NCBI GenBank assembly: GCA_033065855.1
Contig: JAVXUO010000638.1
Span: 1 to 64,000, forward strand
Source: Escallonia rubra
Taxonomy: Eukaryota; Streptophyta; Magnoliopsida; Escalloniales; Escalloniaceae
Reading direction: 5' to 3'
Length of the DNA: 64,000 bases
Below the pieces are notes generated by a model. It was not told the DNA's origin. It worked only from the letters and a program-made list of their open reading frames with translations, and ran no database searches. A program made the position numbers and the translations under genes. How positions within the stretch are numbered: the stretch's first letter is position 1; each line of letters starts with the position of its first letter. Shown piece by piece: positions 1 through 13,278 of the stretch.

Positions 1-802
1 CGAATCGCGAACGAGTTTAAACAAAAACTTGAAGATTAAACGAACACAACAAAAATTTGAAGATTAAACGAACACAATCACGAACAAGATCTGAAATTAA
101 ACAAACGAGTTTGAACATACCTTTGTTCGGCTCGAACTCGGTTTGTATACAGCCTTACCCGGCCGTCCCGCTGCTGCCATAGCGCCAAGCTATCTGCCCA
201 CCTCGCAGCTTTCATTGCGACAACCCACCCACCCACCAACCTGCCGCTTTCCCGAGCCATTGCCGCTGTTGCCTTGGTGTTAGGGTTTTTTTGTGTGTGT
301 GAAATGAAGAGATGTGAGATTAAGAGAGAGAGAGATGGGAGAGAGAAAAGATAAAAGAAGATGAAATTTTAATTTCATTTAGGAGCAATTAGGTCTTTTC
401 GTCATAATCGTTATGTGTATTTTCGTATTCTATCTGGGTAACAAATATAAGTGTAATTTGTCCAAACTAATGAACAAACTTGTAATTTTATCATAACCTC
501 AAGTATTTTGCTGCAATTATGCCATAGCAATGAACTCCACCAGAGACACTTTTATGGGACTGAAGGGCCTTTCTTAAAGCCCACAAGGATTTAGCCCAGG
601 TGAATCCAGTCAAGAGCCTTCTCTCTCCCATAAGAATTGGGCAAAAGCCCCAACGGGCCAGTACATTGCATTTCCCTTGAAATCCAGCCCAAGAATGGCA
701 ACGGCCGAAGAAAGAAGAGAAAAGAGAAGCCCAATTATGGCTTCATACAGAAAAACCGGAAAAACCTGGAGTAACTGGTAGAACAGTGCAGTGAGAGCTC
801 CC
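1..802. other. Intergenic upstream of SCY2, with repeat-like left edge
   Basis: About 1-150 contains repeated short motifs of the type ATTAAACGAACAC and CGAACGAGTTT, which recur several times and resemble the end of a dispersed plant repeat cut by the window edge. About 290-360 is purine-rich (GA runs). About 600-800 is probably the promoter and 5' leader of the SCY2 gene that starts at 803. I see no coding region on either strand. Confidence 0.4.
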
Positions 803-3800
803 ATGGAAGCAACTCTTCACAAACTTAGTCCCCAATTTTGGCCACCAAAACACTTCAATAATCGAGGTATGCTTTTTCTTTACTCGTTCTTTCTCCTCGG
901 TTTCGGTTGCTTGAGAACGCAAGAAAAGAAATAGCGAAGAAACGAAATAAATAAATAACGTCCACTGACTTAGGTTTGTGTTAGAATATTTCAATTTGAT
1001 TTCTTCTGTACGGAAGTTTCACAGTGCTTGGCGTTAGGTTTTTACTGTTTTCAGACCGAATTTCGCTCGGTGTTTGGTGTTATACATATGTTTTTGTTGT
1101 TGGTGTTTCTGTTAAAGCTAAGGTTAGGAAGTCTTGATTTCTACTTGTGAAATAGGTGTATGTTGACCACCGTATGCACTGTTAATTTCAGTAAATAAGT
1201 GATATCCGGAGACTTGAAACCTTGGAATATTATGCAGTACTCCCTCCGTCCCATTGGATTTTTCCTCAGTTAAAGCCAAGGTTATGAATTTTTGGTTTCT
1301 ACATGTGAAATAGGTCTATGTTTACCACAGTATGCACTCTTAAGTTGAGTAAATAAGTGATATTCGGAGACTTGAAACCTTGAAATGTTATGCTGTACTC
1401 CCTCCGTCCCATTTGATTTTTCCCTTTGACCTTTTGCAATTCCTGAGATAGATATATTTTAGTACTTGCAGACATCAAATCAAACTCAAATAATACTCAT
1501 GTAGTAAATACTTATCATTGGACAAGTGACGGTAGGATAAAAAGAATGAGTGAAGTTGACTGTTACAAGTACCAAATGAATCGTTCAAGTTCACAAAAAG
1601 TCGGTTTTTGGGGGGGTGGGGGGGGGAATTATTAACACAAGGGCCAAAAGATGACATATACGAGCTCAAGAGTCTATAGGCCATCCAAAACCCAAGAAGG
1701 GCTTCGTTGCAGTTATCCTTCTTAGTAGAATCAGTTGTGATAAATTCCTACTCCATTGGATACTATGTTTGCAGTTTTCCAGGGTATATATCTAGCTGGT
1801 GCTTCTTTTGGGTTTGGTGGACATATGATGTAGTTAAATATGAGCTATCATTATCCAAGTGCAGCAAAAGAAATGGTTGCAGAATCAGAATACTGTGGTA
1901 TCCCAGATAGATGTACTTTATTGCAGGTTCTATGTACAGCTAATGACCACATTGCACTTCATTATTTTTCCGCACTTTGATTTCTAACTATATGTATATT
2001 TGAGTGATTATGGTTTGCACTAAGCGAGCTTTCAACATCATCCCTTGTTCCTCAGAACTGGATTTGAATTTTCTGCTGTTGTTGTCATAACTTGTTTCCA
2101 ATTAATTAATAATCTGATTTATGTAATCCGTGTACACTGATTTTGTCTATTGTGACTTCAGCTTCAAGATTAAATGAAATTGTTATTTGTTTAGACCGTT
2201 TGGATAGAGTATTGTCATATATCTATATACACTTGGCAAAACATGCTATGCTACTGTATTATTTGTTTACTTGTTATTCTGGTGGGAAAGATATCTTTTG
2301 GGGTTCTGATTGACATTTGTTGATGATAAACCACCTACCGAATTTCCATGGCAATTGATGCAATCTAGGGTCGTGTGGTACGCCAGGTTTTTGGTTGTTC
2401 CTTAGGGGCTACCACACTGGCCTACTAAGATCTAAGTTGTGCTTTGCTGAGCCATTACTTAACTTGTTTCTGACATACAGGTGGGCAGGCTGCATGCAGT
2501 CTCCAGCTTTATCGCCCATTATGTGCTAGAGCTTGCGTTTCCCTGAAAGCAAAACCTTCAGAGTTCAGCAGAAGTCATTTTGTGTTGTCAAGCAGATCCT
2601 TCTGCTTCAAAGCAGACAAAATATTTTCTACTTGTCTCTCTGATCAGTGCAGAAGTGACAATGCGTGCATCAAGGCGACATCTGCAGAGTCTCTAAGTCA
2701 TGAACTGACACAACCTGATGATGGATCATGTGTAAACATTTCAGATGACGCCACTAACTATTCAACCCTGCAGTTCAGACCTAAAATGTTTAAAAATAGA
2801 TTTCTTAACTTTGTACGTTTGAGTACCGTATTCAATACCGCCGCTGAATCTTTTTTCAAGAGTGAGATACGTCGGAGGTTATTTGTGACTGCCTTATTAA
2901 TTGTGATAAGCCGTATTGGATACTTCATTCCTCTTCCAGGGTTTGATAGAAGGCTGATTCCAGAGAACTACCTAAGCTTTGTATCAGGATCCGTTGGTAT
3001 GTTATGCGCTTGTCCGAATCTATATTTTCATTGCATATTAAGTTATTGCATATGTTAAACATCAGCTTGCACTTGGTTCCTTAATTTAGTTATGTGAGTT
3101 TTCTTTGCTAACTGAAACATGGTGCATTCAAGGAATTTGCTATAATTCAGCAGAAGCATGTTGTGATGTTGTGTAATGTCTACTTAAAGCCTTTTTAGGT
3201 CCATGTACCGAGGTTCTGATTTGAGTTTATTCGCTGTTATTTCTTCCACACATTACTGCATCATTAATGTTCTTCAGTACATTGGTCCCTTTCTAAGTAC
3301 AAAGTTGAAGTATAGTCAGTGTTGAAAAGAGAGGAACAAAAGGTGTTTTGAGGATGAAGAGATGTCCTCAGCTAGTCTAAGCCTTCTTTTTTCTGGTTTA
3401 ATAAGGATCTTCCTGCATCTGAAGAGCCTTCCATCGATTGGGGAGAGTGAGGTAGGTAAGGTACCTTTTTGTGCTCTATGTGGAAGAATAGAAGTAGGTC
3501 CGTATTCCATTTTTGGCAGTGCCATTTTTCCTCTCAATTGCGGCCTGGAGGTTGTTGGTTTTGTAGATTTAACCCTCCCCCATTCCTCGCGAGCTCCTCA
3601 TAGATTAGTCCGCTGTTTCATTAATACTACTCAAGTGGTTTTTGTTTCCATCCTCCATAGCGACATCACGCTGGTTAATTTATTAGGTAACATTTACACA
3701 TTATCTTAATTGCTTTTTTTCCTTAATAAGATATTATTTTTTCGCAGACGAGCTTGGTGATTTTGCACCGGAGCTTAAGCTTTCGCTTTTCCAACTTGGA

Positions 3801-6800
3801 ATCAGTCCACAAATTGCAGCATCAATTCTTATGCAGGTTTGCCACTTTTCTGGCCTTATATTTGTGTTATTTAATTTCAATTTAAAATATATTCGGATTG
3901 CATTTTTGTTGTTAACATCTTGCGGCAACTCTAGTTGCATCTTTATTATGTTCATTTGGGCTTGATGATCGTGTCCCGAATTTACTTTATCGATGTGGCA
4001 CTGTGGCTTCTCGTATTTTCTAATGCTAAGAAACCCAGTTTCAAAGCATTATGGTGATATAGATGACTCATGAGCTATATAGTGGCATTAACTCTATTAG
4101 TTGCTCATGGCATCTCAGTGCCTCCAATAATATCTACTGTTTTTTTTTCTTTTCAGCAGAGAGTAGGCGTAGTCAATGAAGCGCCCTCCCCCCACCCCCA
4201 CCATATAAAAAGAAAAAGAGAAGATTAATAATTGGACATTCTTTTCTGCCAATTATCTCCAATCTTTTGTATTATGCTTCACCAAAAAATTTATACTGAG
4301 CTTGCTCTTCAATTGCACCTCTCATATGTTCAGGTACTTTGTCATGTTGTTCCTTCCTTAGTCAAGCTGCGGAAAGAAGGCTTGGATGGTCATGAGAAGA
4401 TTAAGAGTTATATGTGTGTCTAGTTATTCTCAAGCAGTGAGACAAGTCTTGCTACTCTGTTTTGCCACCCATGTGGCTAATGTTATGTTATCCACAGATG
4501 GAAGGTTACAAGTACTGTGAACTTTGTCTATTGCAGATGGTGGATCTCACTTGGATTTGCAATACTGGAGGCTTTGATTCTTGCTTGTTATTCACTTCCA
4601 TATTCGATTTATGCAGCTAGTCAGAGGTAATGTTGTTAGAATTTTTCCTCTGACGAGGTATTGCAAATGTCAAAAGGGAATTGATATGCGTACTCCATAA
4701 TTTACCACCCAAACTCTTTGTCACTAAAGACTCAAAAGGGCCTCTAAAGGGAATTGAAAAGATCAATTACCTATCGTCAATCAGTATAGCCTGCAAGTTC
4801 CTATTAATGTGCTAGTGAAAGTTTACAATATATAAAATTTATGTGCATTGTTCAATTGCTTTCAAGCCTCTTATGCGGGAAGCTGTATGATTCTATTTCC
4901 AATTTGTTATGTGACATCTCAGGATGATGATTCATTGTCATTGAGCTACCCATTCTATTATTCCTTAGTGCTAATTTTCTCCTCCGAAAACATCAGTTTA
5001 GAATGTGTATGCCGACTTGTACAGACTTTGTGATACCGAATTGAACACATTTTTCTACGATCTTTTACAAGGTTGCTTCTTGGGGCCATGTCACAAGGTA
5101 TAATGAAACTGCTGAATATATAATAGGGAAACCTTGGTGCGTCAATGAGGTTTCTCCATTTCAACCTCGAATTCATGGGTTCGGAAATTGAAAACAGCCA
5201 CCCCACAGAAGTGGGGGGGACCTGCAGTGCTGGAGCCTCATGCACTGGGCTGCGCCTTTTTTTTTTTTTTTTTTTTATAAGATCTACTCAGGATATTGTC
5301 ATTTTGTGGAGCGATGGTTTATGGCATTTATGCTATTTGCAGGGTAAAGCATGTGATGTTGACGACGTTTCTATTGGTCTGCGGTGCAATGACTATGACA
5401 TGGATTTGTGACAAAATATCCGACTCTGGTTTTGGTACTATTCTTTACATCTTCACCTCATTTATGTCTTGGTTTTCATTCCACCTTTGATATAAACTAT
5501 TGCAACCCCTGCTAAATTTCCTAGACTTCTTTGCTTACGGTATAATTATGTGCTCCACAGTATGAGGAAAAACAGACTTCAATGCAAGAAACTGAAATAT
5601 GTATAAGTTTATTTTTGTAGCCAAATGAAAATGACAATATATAGAAGAAAATGTTAGAACTTGGAGCTCTGAGCAAGACCACATCTCCTTGTCCTCCTCC
5701 TCTCATCTCTGTCCGGATCATTCTCACTGACTGCCACACCCTTGTTTTTCTGCAACCAGTATGTTGTTTCACTATGAAGCACTTGAGGAGGGTGAAAAAC
5801 TGTAATTACCGTGGAATAACCAAAAAGAAATGTCATTGAAACCCAGAAGAAGGCACTGGGCAGAAGAAAAGAAATTATCACTTTCTGTATTTGGGTTATA
5901 CACAGCCTGGCTTGAGGTTTTGTTGGAAACATTGGCGTAATGGATAGGAAATGAGATGCAACCAGTATTGCTTTCGGACTACAAGCCTGGCTCTTTTCTG
6001 GCTTTAAAAACAACCCAAAATTTGCTCTGATTCCCGGCATTCTTCTGGCTAGATATATTTCAGCCGAATTTATGTTTATGGTATTTACATCATTTTTGGG
6101 TGTATGATTCAGGCCAAGGATCATCTCTGCTTATATGCGTGGGAATTTTAACTGGCTACATGGATACATTATACAAGATGTTATCTCAACTCTCAGGTTA
6201 GTTTATAACAGAAAATCACTACAACTTGTTGACTATATTGTCTTTGTTAATTTATGTTTTTTTATGGAGGGTTAAGGTTTTTTGTCCTCTGATTTAGCAA
6301 CACCTCCTTGTCAACAACTAGAACTGATAAGTGATAATGCTATGACTTGAAGTCTTGAGACAGTACCATATGGAAACTTATAGCTCGTCTGCATGTGAAC
6401 ATGTTATGTGCAACTGGCAATCCCTGTGCCTTACTGAGCTGAAGATAGTTTGGCGGAACAAAAGAAATTCTTGGGGTGGAACTTGAGAGTCTTTTGATAA
6501 CTGTTAAATTAAATATTTACTCTTTTGTTCCTAATTTGAGTTGAAGTGGCATGGACAATTTTACGTTCTGTTATAAATCAACTATCAATTACGTTGTAAT
6601 GTGAGTCTGATGTGTTTGGCATGAGAAGGTTACATGTGAGCTGCTGTGTGTGGTACTAAAGGAGAGCTTTTACTCTCTGATTAAATGTAACTCTCTCTGC
6701 TACGCTCGTCTTCCCCTAAGCTTATCTTCTCAATTAGTGAAGTCATGTTGAAACTTTACCTTGTGTTTGGCTTCCTTCTTTCAGTTATTTTGGGTGAATC

Positions 6801-7302
6801 TCGTTTAGTGCCAAATAAACTCAATTGATTTGTTTCTGGGCATTCATTAATTTCCGTCGTTTCCTCTACGTTGTATTTCTCGATTACAAATTGGGCAATA
6901 GATTGGGCTAATCTTACTGCATCCAGAATTTAGTTGAAACAATTGGTCAGCTAGTAAGATGTGGGAACCAACTTGTGGGCTTTGTCGTCAAAACAATAAG
7001 GTCATCTGGATATAGACATATCTTCTAGTGTGCCTACACAACCCGTTGCTCTGTAGCACGTGCTAAACCTCTAGGATGATGATATATGTGAATGTAGTTC
7101 CTTATTAAGTGCCACAGCTTCCTTTCCTAACTCCAATCGTGACTTTTCTTCTCTTATGAGTTTTGCTACTTTTTTGTTGAAGGTAGTTTCCTAGCTTCTA
7201 AGAAGGGAAAGACTAAGCATATAACTAGTCTGTATGGACGCAGCGATTAGCCAACTTTCACCACCTTTTCATAACCTCGTTAAGCTTGTTCAATCTCAAC
7301 AC

Positions 7303-7333
<31 letters not shown>

Positions 7334-9783
7334 AAAAACTCAGAATTGACGTGACAGTATTGGGGTTCTGGAAATGTAGTAAGTTGCAGCTCTTTGATAC
7401 TTGAAGTTAAACTTATAATTTGTAAAAAGGTTTCTTGTCTATTTGTTTCTCTATCCAGCAGCTTTGGTATGACTTACTTACTCAGGCACCTAATATCTCT
7501 CACAATGCAATTAACTTCAACAGTGAATTTGTAAGAGTAGGTAGTTCTGGCCGTGGCCTTCTGGTTTGTCCTCTCTTTTGTTTTGTTTTCCCAGAGTTTA
7601 AGCTTAGAATGAAAATGTTTAATACTAAGTACTCAACTTGTACCTTTCCACTTATAATTACTTTAAAGGTTATTGCTTCAATGCTTCTATGATGGTTTCA
7701 CTGTTGAAATTAGCTCATAAGAAGTTAAAAGCTAAAAAGTGTCTGCTGATTTGAGATCTAAGTTTAAACGGTGGACTGAAATGACAGCATGCTGTATGAA
7801 CTAGCTGAATTATAATTTCTGCATACATGCTGGATGTCTATAACTAATACCTTAATGCTTTCGAATGGATGGATACAAGTTCGTTCTTACTTAAGACGAG
7901 CTCTCTAGATTGTATGGGCAATCTACCAAATAAGGAAGCTAAGTCAGAAAAAGTAGTATTGTTTTGTCATTTAGTCTTAAAGTTTACTAAGTACCTTTTG
8001 GGCTTTTACCCTATTGCAGGAAGTGTTGTAAGCTGGTTGCCATATGTGGTTGGAGTACTTGGTGTTTTCACTGTAGTGACTATGTGGGCAGTTGTTGTAA
8101 CTGAGGGTTGCAGGAAAATCAAACTGCAGTACTATGGCTTCAAACTTGCCTCTACTGCAAGGTGATCCTGTCTTTGCTCTCTAGCTAGCTGCACCCAAAT
8201 CTTTTTAGTCTCAATGTTTGTTGCCATTGTCTTATATGCACGTCGTGTCTAGCAAATGTTGATCAACGTCATGAAATATAGCTTTAGTAGCTTGAACACA
8301 ACCGAGTGTTCTCTCACCTCAAACCTACAGGATCTCAATTATGTGTTTTGCTATTATTGTGGTGGTCTAACGTAATAATGTTTTGATAATATGATATGCA
8401 ATCCTGACATTATTTCTGGGGTTCCTATCTTTTTGGACAGAGAAGACTCCCCTATTACGGAGGTGGAGCCATACATCCCATTCAATATTAATCCGTCAGG
8501 AATGCAGCCCATTCTTACCACTACCTATCTCTTGGCGTTTCCAAGCATCCTTGCAGGGTTATTTCACTCAACCAATTTAGACGCTTTTGTTTTATGTGAT
8601 TGTTTGCATCTTGAATATGAGGACCAACTTTCCATTCCTCTCGGGTCGTTAGAATGTTGTACATGACATTGTTTATCTGCATGTGGGTTTGTTCACTATT
8701 TTGTAGATACATTTTTGGAGGCCATTTAAGAAAACAAGCTATCCAAGTTCATTCAGTCCGCCCTCTGTGATATGTCTCATTTTAGAGGCCGTCAAGATAT
8801 AGGAATCTATGCATCGACTAACTGGATTTACCAAGACAAATGTGGGCGAGATTATTGTCGTATCCATGTATTATGTACTGCCAACACGTACACCAACCAC
8901 CTCCATCATAATAGGACCTCCATACGGCGGGACATACATGATATATGTTTATCTAGGTTTTTACATATCCATATACGTAGTGATCATGTATTATCTTTTT
9001 AAGTGAATTAGCATTGCATAGATCCACAATATATGCCTAGAGATGATTTGTTCGCTAGATCTACCATATTATCTCATCATTCTTTTATTGTTCTAATTCT
9101 ACTTCCACATTAAACCCTCTGATAAAAATGTCAATAAGCCATTAAAAAAAACAACTAGAGGAAGTATCCCACAATTCAAAACATGTCATGGAGTGTCTCA
9201 AACTCAAAAACAGGGTGTCCTGGTCGTGTTAATGGAAGAGGGCGGTCCGAACATGTTGGAGTTTCCGGAACCGTCCCCATTATTAAAACTTCATTTACAA
9301 CTCTGGGACTTTACAGCCATGACCTTACATGTCAGGTATGCTTGTGAGTGTGTTGGTCACTGACACTTCGCCTTTTGAAAGTGTCCGTGCTTCATAACTC
9401 CCCGTCAAGATGCACTCAGGAATGCTCCAGTTGCTTACTTTACCTGCTTGAAACCTACGAGGTTTTGGCGTTGACTTTCCTGCATGGATATATGTCGGCA
9501 GCTTTGCTTATTTACATTGACTATTTTGTGGTACTGATAACAAAACTGTATTTAGCATAATAACTTTCTGATTGAGCTTTTTTGGCAGTCTCCTTGGGTC
9601 TTCTTTTTGGGCATATGTGAAAGAGATACTGAATCCTGAAACTTCTCTTGGAGCAGGGCCATGGGTTTACTATTCAATTTATGCATTCTTTGTGTTCGTT
9701 TTCAACATATTTGACATTGTAAGTATTACCGCAACCTACTGTTTCTTTCTTCTTGGAAAATACATGATGCTTTTTATTTTTTG

Positions 9784-9827
<44 letters not shown>

Positions 9828-11837
9828 CTTATTCCATCTCTTGTTTCTGGTATCATTCTATTGCATCCATCTTTTTCTTTTTGGCTGTCAATTATCGAGC
9901 ATGAATCTTTGGTTACGGTCTGAAGTGGTGATCGGGGATGGTTGTTGAGGCGGGGTCTGATATGTTTTGGTTCTGTGATGGTTGCCAATCTTGGCTTGTT
10001 GCATGGGTCATGATCACATGCAATTTTTAAGGGCCGTCATGGAGAATAGGACGCATTTACTTCACGTACCATTGGGCTTGGTTGGCATAGTGGGACTACC
10101 TCTTTTTTTCTTTGTGCATCTTTTTGAGCTCGGACTTGAAATCATTTTTGTTTCTGCTGTAGCGGTTGTACCCGTGCCTGGTTTCTTCTCAGACCTCTTA
10201 ATTGATTTTGAGGAGTTGGATCCTGTCTGTTACATTCTTCTCCACTATATTTTATGTATTACCTCTGTACCAGTCAAATACTTGATGACGGTTCAAGGTT
10301 TACACACTTTTGTGGACTCATAACGCTGAGACCTGGTAGTTTTTTTACCAGAAGTTTGTTGACCTTCAAATTGTTGAGATGGATGATAAGCAAGGCATTA
10401 GATTCCTTCTTCCCGAAATTTCAGTGTTTTTTCGACTTTTCAACAATCTTCAGAGCGTCGTATGTATGAATTAGACATTACCTTTGCTTGAACGATAGTT
10501 AAAATTCAAGAATGTAATATCTGGCTATTTAACTAGGGTTAGTATACATGAGTCTAATTTTTATGCATTTAAAGTACTCTCTAGAGAGTGGTTGAGAGAA
10601 GTCAAAGGCTATTGAATTTGGGGCGGTGGCAATGCCAGGAAAAGGGTGCAGTTCTTGAACAGCTGGAGCTAAAAGCAGACTTTGTCTGATTAAGAAGTCC
10701 TTGCAGGTTTTCTGCTTGTGTGCAATGCGACAATAGTACTTGCAGAAGATGTTACATTTTATGTCAAAGCACTATATGTACAAGATAAGTGGCTTGACTT
10801 CTTGGTCTATTAAGCAGAAATTACGACTCTTAGGAAATCTCCGTAGTTATTTTACATATGGTTGTTGTGGCCTCTGTCTGCCGTGTCAGTTCTTAAATTT
10901 TGGTACTTCTTTTTCTTTCCATTGTTTAGTTATGATTAATAGATACTTCGTATTCTTACTTTTTTAACTACAATACGTCTATCCAGGCGAACATGCCAAA
11001 GGAAATTGCCGATTACCTAAATAAAATGGGTGCCAGAATCCCAAACATAAAGCCTGGAAAGGCCACCATTGAGTATTTAACGAAGATCCAAGCTTCAACC
11101 CGCTTTTGGGGTATATGTCTGCCCATTATAGATTAAAGTTATTCCAATATTTGAGCGACTCATCTATAACTTGCTTGTTTGCTTCTGCTCTCCGTGTTGT
11201 GGCAAAAATTGTGCAGGTGGTCTGTTGTTAACTATTTTGGCTACATCATCTACCATTCTTGATCATTATCTACGCCGTATCAACGAGGGATTTTCTATAG
11301 GTTTTACGTCGGTTCTAATTATTGTAAGTCACTACTACCAAGAGTTGCTTTTATGTTTGCGTTGGAATGACTTTCATGTTTTATCTGTCATAGATTGCCT
11401 GGCCTCGAGATATCATCAATTAAGCAAGAACGTTGTTTATGTGCATGTTTTTTTTTCCCGTTGTATGCAAACATGCAGAAATTAACTTCAGTTTAGTTGG
11501 AGGATAACTCAATAAAGAATAGTGATTTCCTGAACCAGTAAATAGCTACTGTGCATATTCAGGTGTGCATGTGCTAAGTGCTAACTATATACCATTCAAA
11601 CAAGCTTGCGATGACTCTACTTGCATGCCTGTGCTTGTACCATTCGCTGTCCTGTTTTACCATCACATAGACATGAAGTTCAGGAGTATTCGTACTTTCC
11701 ATCATTTTGTTTTCCCCTCCTGACTGGACCATGCACTTGCTAACCAGGTGGGTTCAATTATCGAGTTGAGAAGATCTTATCAAGCATATAATGTAATGCC
11801 AAGTTTAAGCAAAGCGTTAAGGCGGTATGGCGTATAA
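803..11837 (+). CDS. SCY2: SCY2, plastid SecY-type translocase channel (13 exons)
   Basis: Pore subunit of the second plastid Sec translocase, which in Arabidopsis acts with SECA2 and SECE2 at the inner envelope. Modelled exons: 803-866, 2481-2996, 3748-3836, 4334-4413, 4537-4626, 5343-5434, 6113-6196, 8020-8161, 8441-8557, 9589-9718, 10987-11110, 11217-11323, 11748-11837. All junctions are GT-AG, phases agree throughout, and the product is 574 aa, close to the Arabidopsis protein as I recall it. The start lies in a short first exon; the N-terminal ~130 residues, rich in Ser, Arg and Lys and poor in acidic residues, look like a plastid transit region. SecY-like hydrophobic segments follow from RRLFVTALLIVISRIGYFIP onward. 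Family-typical stretches include ISPQIAASILMQ, GSSLLICVGILTGY and, at the C terminus, GFSIGFTSVLIIVGSIIELR followed by RRYGV. SCY1 is less likely because the matches are to the SCY2 type. Confidence 0.93.
1111..1426. repeat. Two-copy tandem repeat (~158 bp) with Stowaway-like motif, SCY2 intron 1
   Basis: The segment from about 1111 to 1268 is repeated head-to-tail from about 1269 to 1426 with scattered substitutions. Each copy carries CTCCCTCCGTCCCAT in the same orientation (near 1241 and 1399), a sequence typical of one end of Stowaway/Tc1-Mariner MITEs. I do not see the matching inverted end nearby. This looks like a MITE fragment caught in a local tandem duplication. Confidence 0.7.
7302..7335. 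repeat. Poly-C/CA microsatellite in SCY2 intron 7
   Basis: A run of about 18 C is followed by CA repeats. It lies in the 1.8-kb intron 7 (6197-8019) of SCY2, which otherwise holds nothing I recognise. Confidence 0.9.
9784..9826. repeat. (TA)n(CA)n microsatellite in SCY2 intron 10
   Basis: A TA run passes into about 15 CA units just downstream of exon 10 of SCY2. It is a simple sequence repeat, likely polymorphic. Confidence 0.95.
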
Positions 11838-13278
11838 CAGATGAAGAAAGTTCGCACTTAATGTCAAAGTATGCTGCTAGAGTTATCGGAGGATCTTTTA
11901 ATGGCTCTTCTTGGCTTACTGCATATAACGGGTGGCTCCATAGATCCCTTGTTCTTTATGGCACCGCGTCTTCCCATGGTAGCTTGCACTAATTCAGAGT
12001 TGGCTAGTTCACGGGGACTCCCAAATCTCGATTGGATGTTGTTCACTATTTAATGTTGCCCAGAGGAAGAAAGCTGATGGAGGACCGGCTGTGGCTACTA
12101 TGCCTTGATGCCGTATGAGATCATGCAATTGATGCAAATGCAAAGCCTTCAGTCTCGAAAGGGGTTCGGCATTCTTTTAGGAAAACAAGCTTCTCCCAGA
12201 ACTGCTACTGGTGAATAGGCTTGAAGCTGTAAACTTAGCTTGTTGTAATACTAGAAACCATATTATGTCAGGGGGTAGGGGTGGAGACTGCAAGTTTTGG
12301 AGCCCCGCATGTCAGGAAATGTGTAATATTTAAACTTGTTACATTTGAAGAAATCTTCATATAGAGTTAGTTGACTTTCTTATTGGCTGAAACTAAGCTC
12401 TATCAGTTCAAGTCTCGGAGAGGTTCACTTGTGCTCCTCCAGTTTGGGTAATTAATTAGCGTTCCCTTATTGCTGTTGACGGTTCCCCCTTTGCCGATAA
12501 AATCCGCTACTAAAGTGACGATTCCACTAAAACTATTGCATATTCTTAAATTTTAATTTTTTTTGGAGAAAAATACTTGCTAAAATTTGAGAAAAATACT
12601 TTTGTTTATGTGAATTTGTTTTTCCATTCTTATCTATCTATAAAATAATACAATATTTCAGTGCTTGAAAAGTCTCTTTAAAATTGTCGAGTTGCGATCT
12701 TCAATCCTTGCCTTGAAATAGGATTATCCGGAAGAAATCATATAGATATTGTTCGATCTGATCCATTCTCAGATATCAATCGTAAATTCAATAGATCGTT
12801 CTTTTTCCAGAGTTTTTTTGTTGATGTGAGCGTAAGTAGACAGCTATCTTAAGTCACAACATTCATAATTTCACTTTTGTGAATACGAGAAAATGTTCAA
12901 TATAATAGTGATGAGATGACATTGTCACTCGACAAATGCGATGAGAAAATAATAAACGTTGACTCCTTAAAAAATCTCACTCATTGTTTGTACCAAATGA
13001 TATAAGATCGGTTAGCTTGGTTTTTTTTTTTTGTTGTTGTTGAATGCACAAGGCTGATGTTGGGGATGATCGGATTTAATTAACTCTAAAGTTGGCCCGA
13101 GCATTTAATAAAGAAAAAAAAAAAGAAAAAGTTGATATGAGATCTGGGTTAACAAACGGGTCGAGTCGTCTAGATACTTTGAGACCATTCCGCCCACTCC
13201 CCATTTGAAATCGCGAAGTGGGATTAACGTCTATCAATCTCTTTTATCTCTGTCTCTTGCACTTCCAAGCGTGAAAGT
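11838..13278. other. SCY2 3' region and p31comet upstream region
   Basis: About 11838-12370 is probably the SCY2 3' UTR. 12400-13200 is AT-rich intergenic sequence with short homopolymer tracts and no supported gene. The last ~100 bp is the likely leader of the p31comet gene that starts at 13279. Confidence 0.4.

Noticed and set aside
5654-6124. 156-codon minus-strand frame
   Set aside because: It overlaps exon 7 and intron 6 of SCY2 on the opposite strand, has no motif, and is a shadow frame.
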